From: Terasakiella pusilla DSM 6293
GTDB lineage: Bacteria > Pseudomonadota > Alphaproteobacteria > Rhodospirillales > Terasakiellaceae
Assembly (NCBI RefSeq): GCF_000688235.1
Contig: NZ_JHYO01000003.1
Span: 124,001-188,000 of the forward strand
DNA length: 64,000 nucleotides
Reading direction: 5' to 3'
Below the pieces are notes generated by a model. That model was not told where the DNA came from, ran no database searches, and was given only the letters and a program-made list of their open reading frames with translations. Both the position numbers and the translations under genes were made by a program. Below are positions 37,104 to 47,117 of this stretch, piece by piece. Position 1 is the first letter of the stretch. Every line of letters starts with the position of its first letter.

Positions 37104-38176
37104 GCCTTTTTGCCCCCTGCATAGGCGGCTTTCGGCGCATCGGGGTCAAGGGGCCAACGCGGGCGCGGGGCAAAAGACAGGTCATCGCGCTGTCCAGCTT
37201 TAAAGGCTTCCAGACCTGCCCAAGCGATCATGGCGCCATTGTCGGTACACAGCTTTAAGGGCGGGGCGACCATCTGCATCTTTTCTTTGTTGCATAGCTC
37301 GGTCAAGCGGCTGCGGATGGCTTGGTTTGCCGCCACACCCCCTGCCACAACCAAGGTATTGCCGCCGGGATAATCCTGCTTAAACATTTTGATCGCATTT
37401 TTACAGCGATTGACCAGACTGTCTGCAGCCGCGGTTTGGAAGGCTGCGCAGAGATCGTTTAAATCTTCTTCCTTAAACGGGCCGGGGGGCAGGGCTTCGG
37501 CGGCTTGGCGCACGGCTGTTTTCAGGCCGGAAAAAGAAAAGTCGCAGCCCGGTTTGCCCTTCATGGGGCTGGGCAGTTTAAAGCGATCCGGGTTGGTGGC
37601 TTTCAGGGCGGCTTTTTCTACATGGGGGCCGCCGGGATAGCCAAGGCCTAACAATTTTGCTGATTTATCAAAGGCCTCCCCCAACGCATCATCAATGGTG
37701 GTGCCAAGGCGCTTATATTTACCGATCCCTTCCACGGCGAGCAATTGGCAATGGCCGCCTGACACCAGCAATAACAGATAGGGGAAGTCCACTTGTTCGT
37801 TCAGCCGTACGGTCAGGGCGTGGCCTTCAAGGTGGTTGACGGCGACAAAGGGCAAATTGTGGGTCAGCGCAATGGCTTTTGCGGTCATCACGCCGACAAT
37901 GACGCCACCGATCAGGCCCGGCCCACCGGTTGCGGCCACGGCATCAAGCTCGCTGAAATCCACATTCGCTTCGCTCATGGCTTCTTCGACGATGCGGTCG
38001 ATATGATCAAGGTGGGAACGCGCGGCAATTTCTGGTACAACCCCGCCATAGGGGCGATGTTCATCCAGTTGGGACAGGACAACGTTGGACAGAATCCGCG
38101 CTTCACCCCGTGCGTCATCGGTGACGACGGAAGCAGCGGTTTCATCACAACTTGTTTCAATACCTAATATTTTCAA
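37100..38176 (-). CDS. tsaD: tRNA N6-threonylcarbamoyladenosine transferase TsaD
   Basis: A 358-residue ASKHA-fold subunit that transfers threonylcarbamoyl to A37 of ANN-decoding tRNAs. It starts [18 protein letters not shown], has the metal site [12 protein letters not shown] and includes [11 protein letters not shown] and [14 protein letters not shown]. The start codon is TTG at 38176: a stop codon (TGA) lies one codon upstream in frame, and AGGG sits nine bases before TTG. The length equals the family norm. It is divergent from hemC, a conserved pairing in Alphaproteobacteria. Confidence 0.95.
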   Translation of the reverse strand: MKILGIETSCDETAASVVTDDARGEARILSNVVLSQLDEHRPYGGVVPEIAARSHLDHIDRIVEEAMSEANVDFSELDAVAATGGPGLIGGVIVGVMTAKAIALTHNLPFVAVNHLEGHALTVRLNEQVDFPYLLLLVSGGHCQLLAVEGIGKYKRLGTTIDDALGEAFDKSAKLLGLGYPGGPHVEKAALKATNPDRFKLPSPMKGKPGCDFSFSGLKTAVRQAAEALPPGPFKEEDLNDLCAAFQTAAADSLVNRCKNAIKMFKQDYPGGNTLVVAGGVAANQAIRSRLTELCNKEKMQMVAPPLKLCTDNGAMIAWAGLEAFKAGQRDDLSFAPRPRWPLDPDAPKAAYAGGKKA

Positions 38177-38246
38177 GTGTCATAGCCCTAATGCTGTCAC
38201 AATTATGCGGCAGAGATACCACGAATTTGAGATAACCCAAAGGTAG

Positions 38247-39203
<957 letters not shown>

Positions 39204-39360
39204 GATTGATTGCAAAACAGGGTCGGACGGATGACACGTTCGGCCCTTTTTCTATCTATATTTTTGATTATTCACAGCAATTCTCTTTTAAGCGCTCGCG
39301 CCGTGGTGTTATAGTAAGACCCTGTTTTTTAATGCATGGGCAATTAATACTGGGGGAGTT

Positions 39361-41157
39361 ATGCGTTTACTTATCACACGACCGAAAGAGGATGCCGAGC
39401 CCCTTGCCAAAATCCTGCGAGACAAAGGCCATGAGCCTGTGTTGTTTCCGCTGCTGACCATCAAACCGGAAGCCGACGGGGCAGGCCAACTTAAAAACTT
39501 TAAAGATGAAGATATTCAGGCTCTGTTGGTGACAAGCGCCAATGGGATGCGCCATTTCGCCCGCGCCGATAAACGCCGTCATTTCAAGATTATGGCTGTT
39601 GGGGATGCGACCGGGGAAGCCGCGCGCGAGGCCGGATTTAAAGAGATTGAGTGCGCCACGGGTGACGTGGATGGTCTTGCCAAGCTGGTTAAGGACAAGT
39701 GCGATCCTAAAAAAGGCACCTTGCTGCATGTGGCGGGCTCCCGCCTTGCGGGTGATCTGAAAGGGATGTTGGAAAAAGACGGCTTCACCTACGCCCGTGT
39801 CGTTTTATATAGCGCAGATAAAACCACTGAACTGAGCCTGACGCTGAAACAAGAGATCAAAGCGGGTAAGATCGACGGCGTCTTACTTTATTCCCCGCGG
39901 ACCTCGACTGCTTTTGCGGAGTTGGCGCGCAAAGGCGGCGTGCAGGCTGATCTTAAAAAAATGTCGGCTTATTGCCTGAGTGATGCGGTGGCCAAAAATC
40001 TGGACGGGATCACGTTTAAAGAGGTTAAGACGGCAAAGACACCGGATCAGGCGGCCTTGTTGACGCTGTTGCCAGAAGGAAAGCCCGAAACCAAGAAAGA
40101 GGCAGGGGCGGCGAAACCGTCTGACACAGCAGCAGAGACACAGGCGACGACACAAACGCCAGCGAACGGCCTGTCCTTTAAAGCAAAAGCCTTGATGGGC
40201 GCGGCGGTGATTGTGGTGGCTGTCGGTGTTGGGGGCTTCTTCACGCAGAATCTGTGGGTGCCTGCGGTCAAGACCGAGATGGCGCATGCCCTGAAGATCA
40301 ACCAGACCGAAGACATTGAACGCTTCATGTCCACGATTTCTGTACGCATGGCAGAACTGGAAAAACGCAAGCAACCGGCCCCTGTGGATGTGCAGCCGTT
40401 GCTGGATAAAATCGCTGCGTTGGAAGGGACGATCGGGGCTCTTCAGACCGAGATCGCGTCTATCGAAATTTCTAATACATCTGGTGCCTCAGTAGAAGAA
40501 GTTAAAGAAATTGTGGCCTTAAAGGTTGAAAATGACCGTTTAAACCAATTGGTCATTGAGCTGAATGCCCGCCTGACCGACCTTGAGGCCGCACAGGTGC
40601 AAGAACGCAGCTCGTCCGATAATGCCCAAGCACTGGTCGCGAGTTTGAGCACCTTGCGTGAAGTCTTGCGCACCTCTTCGCCATTTGAGGCAGAACTTGC
40701 GGCACTGGCCGCTTTGGCCCAAGGCGATGTGACTTTGGAAAGTGCCGTTGACGGCTTGAAGCCTTATGCCACAAGCGGTCTGGCGTCCCTGTCGGCCTTG
40801 ACCACGTCCTTTAAAACTACCGCCAATGATATTGTGCGCGCCGTTGCCGTGCCTGAAGGCGCTGGTTGGATGGAACAGACGGTTAAAAATGTGACCTCCC
40901 TTGTGACCATCCGGCGGGCACCGGGGAATTTGGACGGGGAAGGCGCGTTGGGGATCGTCGCGCGGGCTGAACATAATGTGCAGAACGGTGATATCGCGGC
41001 AGCCATTACGGAACTTGAGACGTTGGCAGGAAACCCCCGCGAGGCGGCACAGCCATGGATCGATCAAGCCAAAGCACGATTGGACGCTCAACAGAGCGTT
41101 TCCATGATGCAGGCGCATATTCTGTCGTTGTTGGGTAACGTCGGGGGACAGGGCTAA
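39361..41157 (+). CDS. hemD: HemD uroporphyrinogen-III synthase fused to a membrane mitofilin-like (Mic60) domain
   Basis: A 598-residue protein with two parts in one uninterrupted frame. Residues 1 to about 240 are a HemD-like domain (MRLLITRPKEDAEPLAK, LLVTSANGMRHFA, VLLYSPRTSTAFAEL) that cyclises hydroxymethylbilane. A low-complexity Ala/Thr/Lys linker (about 240-272) leads to one membrane helix (about 276-296). A coiled coil (about 318-420) and a C-terminal domain (LVTIRRAPGNLDGEGALGIVARA) then match the alphaproteobacterial mitofilin family COG4223. Mic60 homologues shape membrane junctions in mitochondria and, reportedly, intracytoplasmic membranes in Alphaproteobacteria, where the gene normally stands next to hemD. 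Here they are joined. The HemY gene overlaps by one base. Confidence 0.9.
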   Translation: MRLLITRPKEDAEPLAKILRDKGHEPVLFPLLTIKPEADGAGQLKNFKDEDIQALLVTSANGMRHFARADKRRHFKIMAVGDATGEAAREAGFKEIECATGDVDGLAKLVKDKCDPKKGTLLHVAGSRLAGDLKGMLEKDGFTYARVVLYSADKTTELSLTLKQEIKAGKIDGVLLYSPRTSTAFAELARKGGVQADLKKMSAYCLSDAVAKNLDGITFKEVKTAKTPDQAALLTLLPEGKPETKKEAGAAKPSDTAAETQATTQTPANGLSFKAKALMGAAVIVVAVGVGGFFTQNLWVPAVKTEMAHALKINQTEDIERFMSTISVRMAELEKRKQPAPVDVQPLLDKIAALEGTIGALQTEIASIEISNTSGASVEEVKEIVALKVENDRLNQLVIELNARLTDLEAAQVQERSSSDNAQALVASLSTLREVLRTSSPFEAELAALAALAQGDVTLESAVDGLKPYATSGLASLSALTTSFKTTANDIVRAVAVPEGAGWMEQTVKNVTSLVTIRRAPGNLDGEGALGIVARAEHNVQNGDIAAAITELETLAGNPREAAQPWIDQAKARLDAQQSVSMMQAHILSLLGNVGGQG

Positions 41158-42515
41158 TGTTCGGGCGCATCGCAAAATATATTATCCTGCTGCTGCTGTG
41201 TGTCGCAGTCGGGGTCTGGTTTGCAGAAAATCCCGGTGTGGTGTCGGTGACTTGGCAGGGCTTGATTGTGGATGTGCCGATTGCGCTGGCCTTGATCGCT
41301 TTTTTGATCGTGATCGGGATGTGCGCGGTGCTGTATCGATTCTGGCTGTTTATCCGTCGCTCCCCGCAAGTGATTGGTCATTACCGCACAGAAAAACGCA
41401 CTCATCAGGGGTATGAGTCCTTAACCAAAGGTCTGGTGGCCGTGGCAGCAGGCGAATCGGGTGAAGCGATTAAACATGCGCGTAAAGCCCAGTCTTTATT
41501 AAAAGACCCCAGCCTGACCATGTTGCTCTCTGCTCAAGCCGCCCAGTTGGAAGGCGATGACAAAGCCGCGATGCGTTTCTTTGAAGAAATGTCCAAAACC
41601 AAAGGCATGGAGTTTTTGGGATTGCGCGGTCTGTTTAATCAGGCTTTGGCCCGTGGCGATCGGGAAGAAGCGTTAAGTCTGGCACAACAGGCGTATAAAA
41701 TTAAACCGAAAGCACAATGGCTGGCGCAAAATCTGTTTGACCTGCAAGTCCAGCAGGGCAATTGGGCAGAAGCCGAATCGACGCTGGAAAGCTCGATCAA
41801 ACACAAGTTCGTGGAAAGCCAAAGCGGGAAAACACAAAAAGCGGCTTTGATGGTGGAACGTGCACGTGCGGCCGAAGCAGAAGGTGAGCTGTCCGGTGCC
41901 TTAAACCTGTTGGGGTTGGCGCTGAAGCTCGACCCGATGCGCGTCCCCGCTGCGTTGATGGAAGCGAAATTGTTTGCGAAAACCAACAAGCTGCGCAAAG
42001 CCTATAGTGTGATAGAAGATATGTGGGCGCGGCTGCCGCATCCTGATTTGTATGATCTCTATCAAGACTTGCATGGCGAAGCAGATGCCTTGAAACGGGT
42101 AAAACTGGCTGAAAAGCTGGCAGCGCAAAACCGTCAACATGTGGAAAGCCGGATCATCATTGCGCGGGCGGCCCTTGACGCCCAATTGTGGGGGGAAGCA
42201 CGCGACGAGCTGGAGGTCTTGATTAAAGAAGCCCCCAGTGCGCGGGTCTTTACCCTGCAAGCCCAATTGGTTGAAACCGAAAATAACGACATGCGTGGCG
42301 CGCGTGAATGGTTGAAAAAAGCCACCGAAGCGGCGGCAAATCCAGCGTGGGTCTGTCAGTCCTGTGGGGATGTGAGTTCCCAGTGGTCAGCCGTTTGTGG
42401 CAAATGCGCTGATTTTGATACCAAGCAGTGGCAAACCCCACCGCAGGCAATCCGCGCGGAGCTTGCTGCACCTGTGGAGGCGGAGCTGTTGGAAGAGAGC
42501 GCGAAACTGTCATAA
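41157..42515 (+). CDS. HemY-type TPR membrane protein with C-terminal zinc ribbon
   Basis: A 452-residue protein with two N-terminal membrane helices (IILLLLCVAVGVWFAENPGV; IALALIAFLIVIGMCAVLYR), which together form the HemY_N region. TPR-like helices fill about residues 80-400. The C-terminus has paired cysteines, WVCQSCGDVSSQW then VCGKCADFDTKQW, a zinc-ribbon pattern also known from LapB. The name HemY here refers to the proteobacterial TPR family, not protoporphyrinogen oxidase. Position after hemD-mitofilin with a TAATG overlap suggests a role in organising heme synthesis or envelope biogenesis at the membrane. Confidence 0.9.
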   Translation: MFGRIAKYIILLLLCVAVGVWFAENPGVVSVTWQGLIVDVPIALALIAFLIVIGMCAVLYRFWLFIRRSPQVIGHYRTEKRTHQGYESLTKGLVAVAAGESGEAIKHARKAQSLLKDPSLTMLLSAQAAQLEGDDKAAMRFFEEMSKTKGMEFLGLRGLFNQALARGDREEALSLAQQAYKIKPKAQWLAQNLFDLQVQQGNWAEAESTLESSIKHKFVESQSGKTQKAALMVERARAAEAEGELSGALNLLGLALKLDPMRVPAALMEAKLFAKTNKLRKAYSVIEDMWARLPHPDLYDLYQDLHGEADALKRVKLAEKLAAQNRQHVESRIIIARAALDAQLWGEARDELEVLIKEAPSARVFTLQAQLVETENNDMRGAREWLKKATEAAANPAWVCQSCGDVSSQWSAVCGKCADFDTKQWQTPPQAIRAELAAPVEAELLEESAKLS

Positions 42516-42598
42516 AAGGATCATTTTCCCTAAAGACAAGCTCGGTGCGATTTGCTACAAGCTCTTTTTTTACCAAACGGTCAAGGATTGTGGGATCG

Positions 42599-43549
42599 AT
42601 GACCATCACACTGGCCCCAATGGAAGGGGTGGTTGACGTTCATATGCGTGATATGTTGACGCGTATTTCAGGTTTCGATCTGTGCGTGACTGAATTTGTG
42701 CGCGTCTCTCAAGTGGTGGCACCGGCTGAATGGTACTTCAAATATTGCCCGGAATTAAAGACCGATGCAAAAACCCGCGCGGGTGTGCCCGTCCATGTGC
42801 AGTTGATGGGCGGCGAAGCGCAGGTCATGGGTGATAATGCCGCCTTTGCTGTGGAATTGGGCGCAACGGGCATTGATCTCAACTTTGGCTGTCCGGCCAA
42901 AACCGTTAACCGCCATATGGCAGGGGCGGCCTTGTTGCAATGGCCGGAAAAGTTGTTTGAAATTTGTTCTGCGGTTAAAAAATCTTTGCCCGCCTCTGTT
43001 CCCCTCAGTGCGAAAATGCGTCTGGGCTTTGAGGATAAATCCCTCGCCCTTGACAATGCGCGCGCCTTGCAAGAAGCGGGGGCGCAAAAGCTGACCGTCC
43101 ATGCCCGTACCAAGCTGGAAGGCTATAAAGCGCCTGCCCATTGGGAATGGATTGCGAAAATTTGCGAAGTCGTGGACATTCCGGTTGTTGCCAATGGTGA
43201 GATTTGGACGCCAGAAGATGCGCAGAAATGTCGCGAGATCAGTGGCTGTCACGACATTATGATCGGGCGCGGTGCGATTGCACGACCGTCCTTAGCGCGT
43301 GAAATTAAGGGCGGGGAGTTTGCACAGTGGGCAGAAATGCTGGGCTGGTTGGAAATTTACTGCGCCCTGATGCAGGATACAAAACGTCCCAAATGGGGAG
43401 AAGGGCGAATGAAACAATGGATTAAACTGTTGGGTCGTACGTACCCTGAAGCAAAACAGTTGTTTGATCGGATCAAACCGATGAAAGACCCGGCGGCGAT
43501 AAACGCTATAGTCATGAATGAAGCGCGCGAGGTTGGCATATGCGCCTAG
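42599..43549 (+). CDS. tRNA-dihydrouridine synthase (Dus family)
   Basis: A 316-residue FMN-dependent enzyme that reduces uridines in tRNA D-loops. It opens MTITLAPMEGVVDVHMRDML, has the conserved active cysteine in NFGCPAKTVNRHMAGAALL and phosphate-binding VVANGEIW and IMIGRGAIARPSL. The form without the long C-terminus, and the length, fit the DusC-like group. I start at ATG 42599; a frame continuing to 42428 lies inside the HemY gene. The last ten bases overlap the ABC ATPase gene, implying coupling to a functionally different operon. Confidence 0.92.
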   Translation: MTITLAPMEGVVDVHMRDMLTRISGFDLCVTEFVRVSQVVAPAEWYFKYCPELKTDAKTRAGVPVHVQLMGGEAQVMGDNAAFAVELGATGIDLNFGCPAKTVNRHMAGAALLQWPEKLFEICSAVKKSLPASVPLSAKMRLGFEDKSLALDNARALQEAGAQKLTVHARTKLEGYKAPAHWEWIAKICEVVDIPVVANGEIWTPEDAQKCREISGCHDIMIGRGAIARPSLAREIKGGEFAQWAEMLGWLEIYCALMQDTKRPKWGEGRMKQWIKLLGRTYPEAKQLFDRIKPMKDPAAINAIVMNEAREVGICA

Positions 43550-45069
43550 AACTGTCCGGCATTACAAAGGCGTTTCCCGCCTGTATTGCGAATGACCATG
43601 TAAACTTTAATGTGGAAGCTGGCGAAATCCATGCCCTTTTGGGGGAAAATGGTGCGGGTAAATCCACGTTGGTGAAAATGATCTACGGCATTATGCAGCC
43701 CGATGAGGGCGAGATCCTCTGGGAAGGTCAAAGCGTAACCATCGAAAACCCCGGTATGGCGCGTAAATTGGGCATCGGCATGGTCTTTCAGCATTTTTCG
43801 CTGTTCGAATCCATGACGGTTCTGGAAAACGTGGCCTTGGGGATCAACGAAAAGGGACCGCTAAAGGAACTCGCAAAACGGATTGTCGAGGTGTCGGATA
43901 AATACGGTCTGCCGCTTGATCCGGAACGATATATCCACACGCTGTCGGTCGGGGAACGTCAGCGTGTTGAAATTGTGCGCTGTTTGCTGCAAGACCCCAG
44001 TCTTATTATTATGGATGAGCCGACATCGGTTCTCACCCCACAGGAAGTTGACAAACTGTTTGTCACCCTGCGCCGCCTGCGCGAAGAAGGGCGCTCTATT
44101 CTGTATATTTCCCACAAATTGGACGAGATCAAAGCCCTGTGCGACCGCGCAACCATTTTGCGTGCGGGGAAAGTTGTGGGCGACTGTGACCCGTCCAAAG
44201 AAAGTGCGCGTTCTATGGCGCAGTTGATGGTGGGTGAAGAGATCAAAATTCCGGCCCGCAATCCGAATGCCAAAGTCGGGGAAGATCGTTTGGTCGTCGA
44301 AAATCTGTCCATGTCCACCGACGATGTGTTTGTTGCCGATCTGGAAAATGTCAGCTTTACCGTCAAATCCGGCGAGATTTTTGGTGTCGCTGGTGTGGCA
44401 GGGAATGGGCAGAACAATCTGCTGTCCATGCTGTCTGGCGAGCGCTTGTCCCCTAACGATGAGGCGATCCGCATGGATGGGCTGTCTGTTGGCCATTTGG
44501 GACCGCATAAACGGCGCAAGCTGGGTTTGGCCTTTGTGCCGGAAGAACGTTTAGGCCACGGTACTGTGCCGGAGATGTCTTTGGCGGATAATACACTTTT
44601 GTCCGGTCATGGGGTGTCCGATCTGGTGCAAATGGGCTTTTTGCGTTTTTCCAAAGCGCATAACCTTGCCAAAAAGATTATCGAGGCTTTCGATGTGCGT
44701 ACAGGCGGGTCGAAGTCGGAAGCGAAATCCCTGTCCGGTGGGAACTTGCAAAAGTTCATCATCGGTCGTGAATTGTTGAAAAGTCCAAAGCTGTTGATCG
44801 TCGCCCAACCCACATGGGGCGTTGATGCCGGGGCGGCGGCGTCAATTCATCAGGCTTTGATGAACCTGCGCGATGAAGGATGTGCGATTTTGGTTGTCTC
44901 TCAGGATTTGGATGAACTGTTTGCCATTACGGATCGTATGGCGGTGATCTCCCACGGGCGTTTGTCCCCTGCACGCCCGACCCATGACACAACGGTGGAA
45001 CAGGTAGGCTTGTTGATGGGCGGCCTGTTTGATCAGGTCGATGCCTGGGACGAGGAGGCACAACGATGA
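43540..45069 (+). CDS. BMP-type nucleoside ABC importer, duplicated ATP-binding protein
   Basis: A 509-residue protein with two ABC domains. The first has Walker A LLGENGAGKSTLVKMIYG, signature LSVGERQRVEIVRCL and Walker B LIIMDEPTSVL. The second has a degenerate Walker A (GVAGVAGNGQNNLLSML, no Lys) and signature LSGGNLQKFIIGREL. This one-good-one-weak pattern is normal for the YufO/RbsA-like ATPases of BMP (PnrA) family transporters. It energises the two permeases that follow; the ATGA overlap with the first indicates one operon. Confidence 0.93.
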   Translation: MRLELSGITKAFPACIANDHVNFNVEAGEIHALLGENGAGKSTLVKMIYGIMQPDEGEILWEGQSVTIENPGMARKLGIGMVFQHFSLFESMTVLENVALGINEKGPLKELAKRIVEVSDKYGLPLDPERYIHTLSVGERQRVEIVRCLLQDPSLIIMDEPTSVLTPQEVDKLFVTLRRLREEGRSILYISHKLDEIKALCDRATILRAGKVVGDCDPSKESARSMAQLMVGEEIKIPARNPNAKVGEDRLVVENLSMSTDDVFVADLENVSFTVKSGEIFGVAGVAGNGQNNLLSMLSGERLSPNDEAIRMDGLSVGHLGPHKRRKLGLAFVPEERLGHGTVPEMSLADNTLLSGHGVSDLVQMGFLRFSKAHNLAKKIIEAFDVRTGGSKSEAKSLSGGNLQKFIIGRELLKSPKLLIVAQPTWGVDAGAAASIHQALMNLRDEGCAILVVSQDLDELFAITDRMAVISHGRLSPARPTHDTTVEQVGLLMGGLFDQVDAWDEEAQR

Positions 45070-46136
45070 TCCGCTTTGAACCTCGTCTCGCCCCGTCACG
45101 GGTGATGGTCTATGGCGCGCCAATATTGGCCGTCTGTTTTACGTTGGTTGCGGGCGCGATGCTGTTTTCTGCGCTGGGCTATGATCCGTTAAATTCGCTC
45201 TATCTGTTTTTTATTCAGCCGATCAGCGATTCGTACGGTCTGACAGAGCTGTTTTTGAAAGCTACACCTTTGACCCTCTGTGCGGTCGGTCTGGCTGTGG
45301 GTTTTCGTGGGAATGTCTGGAACATTGGCGCGGAAGGTCAGTTGACCATGGGCGCGATTGTATCCGGTGCCATTGCGGTCACATGGTATGACAGCACAAG
45401 TATGTTTTTGCTGCCGATTATGATCATTGCAGGCGTGCTGGGCGGTATGGCTTGGGCGGCAATTCCGGCTTTTTTGAAGACGCGCTTTCATGCCAACGAG
45501 ATTTTGACCAGCTTGATGCTGACTTATGTGGCGACCCTGTTTTTGGGCTATCTGGTCAATGGCCCGCTGCGTAATCCGGAAGGATTTAACTTCCCCGAAT
45601 CGCGGATGTTTGGTGATGCGGCTTTGTTGCCGTTGTTGTTTGACGAAAGCCGTTTGCATATCGGCGCCCTGATTACGCTGTTTGTTGTTTTGCTCGGTTG
45701 GTTCATCATGAGCCGCACATTGATCGGTTTTCAGGTCAAGGTCGTTGGCTTGACGCCACTGGCGGCGAATTATGCCGGCTTTAACCCGAAAAAAGTCATC
45801 TGGATGAGCCTGATGCTGGGCGGCGGCTTGGCAGGTCTTGCCGGGATGTTTGAGGTTGCTGGTCCCATCGGTCAGTTGCAGCCCGTGATTTCACCGGGAT
45901 ATGGGTTTACCGCGATTATCGTTGCCTTTTTGGGGCGTTTGCACCCGATCGGGATTTTATTGGCCGGCACCTTGGTTGCCTTGTCCTATCTGGGCGGGGA
46001 GACGGTGCAGATGGAACTGAGCCTGCCGCTGGCGGTAACGGGTGTGTTTCAGGGGATGCTGTTGTTCTTTCTGTTGGCGTGTGATGTGTTGATTAATTAC
46101 CGCGTGGTACTTGGGTTTAAGAGGAAAGCCGCATGA
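45066..46136 (+). CDS. BMP-type ABC importer permease 1
   Basis: A 356-residue inner-membrane protein with about nine helices, of the BPD_transp_2 family (YufP-like). Diagnostic pieces are GLAVGFRGNVWNIGAEGQLTMGAI and GLAGLAGMFEVAGPIGQL. It begins within the end of the ATPase gene and overlaps the next permease by four bases (ATGA). It forms the translocation pore with the second permease; nucleosides are the usual substrates of this group. Confidence 0.93.
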   Translation: MIRFEPRLAPSRVMVYGAPILAVCFTLVAGAMLFSALGYDPLNSLYLFFIQPISDSYGLTELFLKATPLTLCAVGLAVGFRGNVWNIGAEGQLTMGAIVSGAIAVTWYDSTSMFLLPIMIIAGVLGGMAWAAIPAFLKTRFHANEILTSLMLTYVATLFLGYLVNGPLRNPEGFNFPESRMFGDAALLPLLFDESRLHIGALITLFVVLLGWFIMSRTLIGFQVKVVGLTPLAANYAGFNPKKVIWMSLMLGGGLAGLAGMFEVAGPIGQLQPVISPGYGFTAIIVAFLGRLHPIGILLAGTLVALSYLGGETVQMELSLPLAVTGVFQGMLLFFLLACDVLINYRVVLGFKRKAA

Positions 46137-47068
46137 TCGGGTTTGAAGTCGAAACGATAATTGCCATCCTTTTGGGCGTTGCGCGGGGCGCGACACCGTT
46201 GGTGTTTGCTGCGATCGGGGAATTAATCACCGAAAAAGCCGGCGTTCTGAACTTGGGCGTTGAAGGCATGATGCTGGTTGGCGCGGTCGGCGGGTTTATT
46301 GCGGTTGTTGCAACTGGCAGCCCAACGGTCGGTTTTATCGCCGCCATGTTGGCAGGGGCGTTGTTGTCGGCACTGTTTGCGGTGCTGGTTCTTTTCCTCC
46401 ATACCAATCAGGTGGCAAGCGGTCTGGCCTTGACGATTTTTGGCGTCGGGGTTTCCGCCTTTTTTGGACTGAAATATATCGGCACGCCGATCAAGGGCTT
46501 GCAGGCGATTGATATTCCGGGCTTGAGCGACATTCCGATTGTGGGGCCGTTGCTGTTTGGGCATGACATTATGGTCTATGCGGCTTTTGTGCTGGTGGCT
46601 GTGACGGCTTGGTTTTTAAATAAATCACGCTGGGGCATGATCCTGCGTGCGGTTGGCGAATCGCACCACGCCGCCCACGCCATTGGTTATCCGGTGGTAC
46701 TGATCCGTTTTTGTGCGATTCTGTTTGGCGGGGCCATGTGTGGTCTGGCAGGGGCTTATATTTCGTTGATCTATACGCCGATGTGGGCTGAAAACATGAC
46801 CGCGGGTCGTGGCTGGATTGCGCTGGCGCTGGTCGTGTTTGCCACCTGGAAGCCGGGACGCGCCTTGATCGGTGCCTATTTGTTTGGCGGCGTGACCATT
46901 TTACAGTTAAATGTGCAAAGCTTGGGCTTGGATGTATCGGGGCATTTGATGAATATGCTACCGTATATCGCAACGATTCTGGTACTGGTCCTGATTTCGC
47001 GTGACGAAACCAAGATCAGATTGAATGCACCAGCTTGTTTGGGCAAACCATTCAGAGCTGATGGATAA
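46133..47068 (+). CDS. BMP-type ABC importer permease 2
   Basis: A 311-residue membrane protein, YufQ-like member of BPD_transp_2. It has GELITEKAGVLNLGVEGMMLVGAV, the hallmark of this second permease, and GLAGAYISLIYTPMWAENMTAGRGW. It pairs with the upstream permease. The binding-protein gene follows after 49 bases with its own ribosome site, so the two could be expressed at different levels. Confidence 0.93.
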   Translation: MIGFEVETIIAILLGVARGATPLVFAAIGELITEKAGVLNLGVEGMMLVGAVGGFIAVVATGSPTVGFIAAMLAGALLSALFAVLVLFLHTNQVASGLALTIFGVGVSAFFGLKYIGTPIKGLQAIDIPGLSDIPIVGPLLFGHDIMVYAAFVLVAVTAWFLNKSRWGMILRAVGESHHAAHAIGYPVVLIRFCAILFGGAMCGLAGAYISLIYTPMWAENMTAGRGWIALALVVFATWKPGRALIGAYLFGGVTILQLNVQSLGLDVSGHLMNMLPYIATILVLVLISRDETKIRLNAPACLGKPFRADG

Positions 47069-47117
47069 TTGGGAAGTAAAGAGTAACCTTTTTATATTTG
47101 GCTAGGAGACAAATTTT

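Noticed and set aside
42428-42598. N-terminal extension of the Dus protein
   Set aside because: It lies in another frame of the HemY gene, and the Dus family starts at MTITLAPMEG.
44360-44430. Damaged second Walker A in the BMP transporter ATPase
   Set aside because: A degenerate second nucleotide site is normal in this ATPase family, so it is not evidence of a pseudogene.
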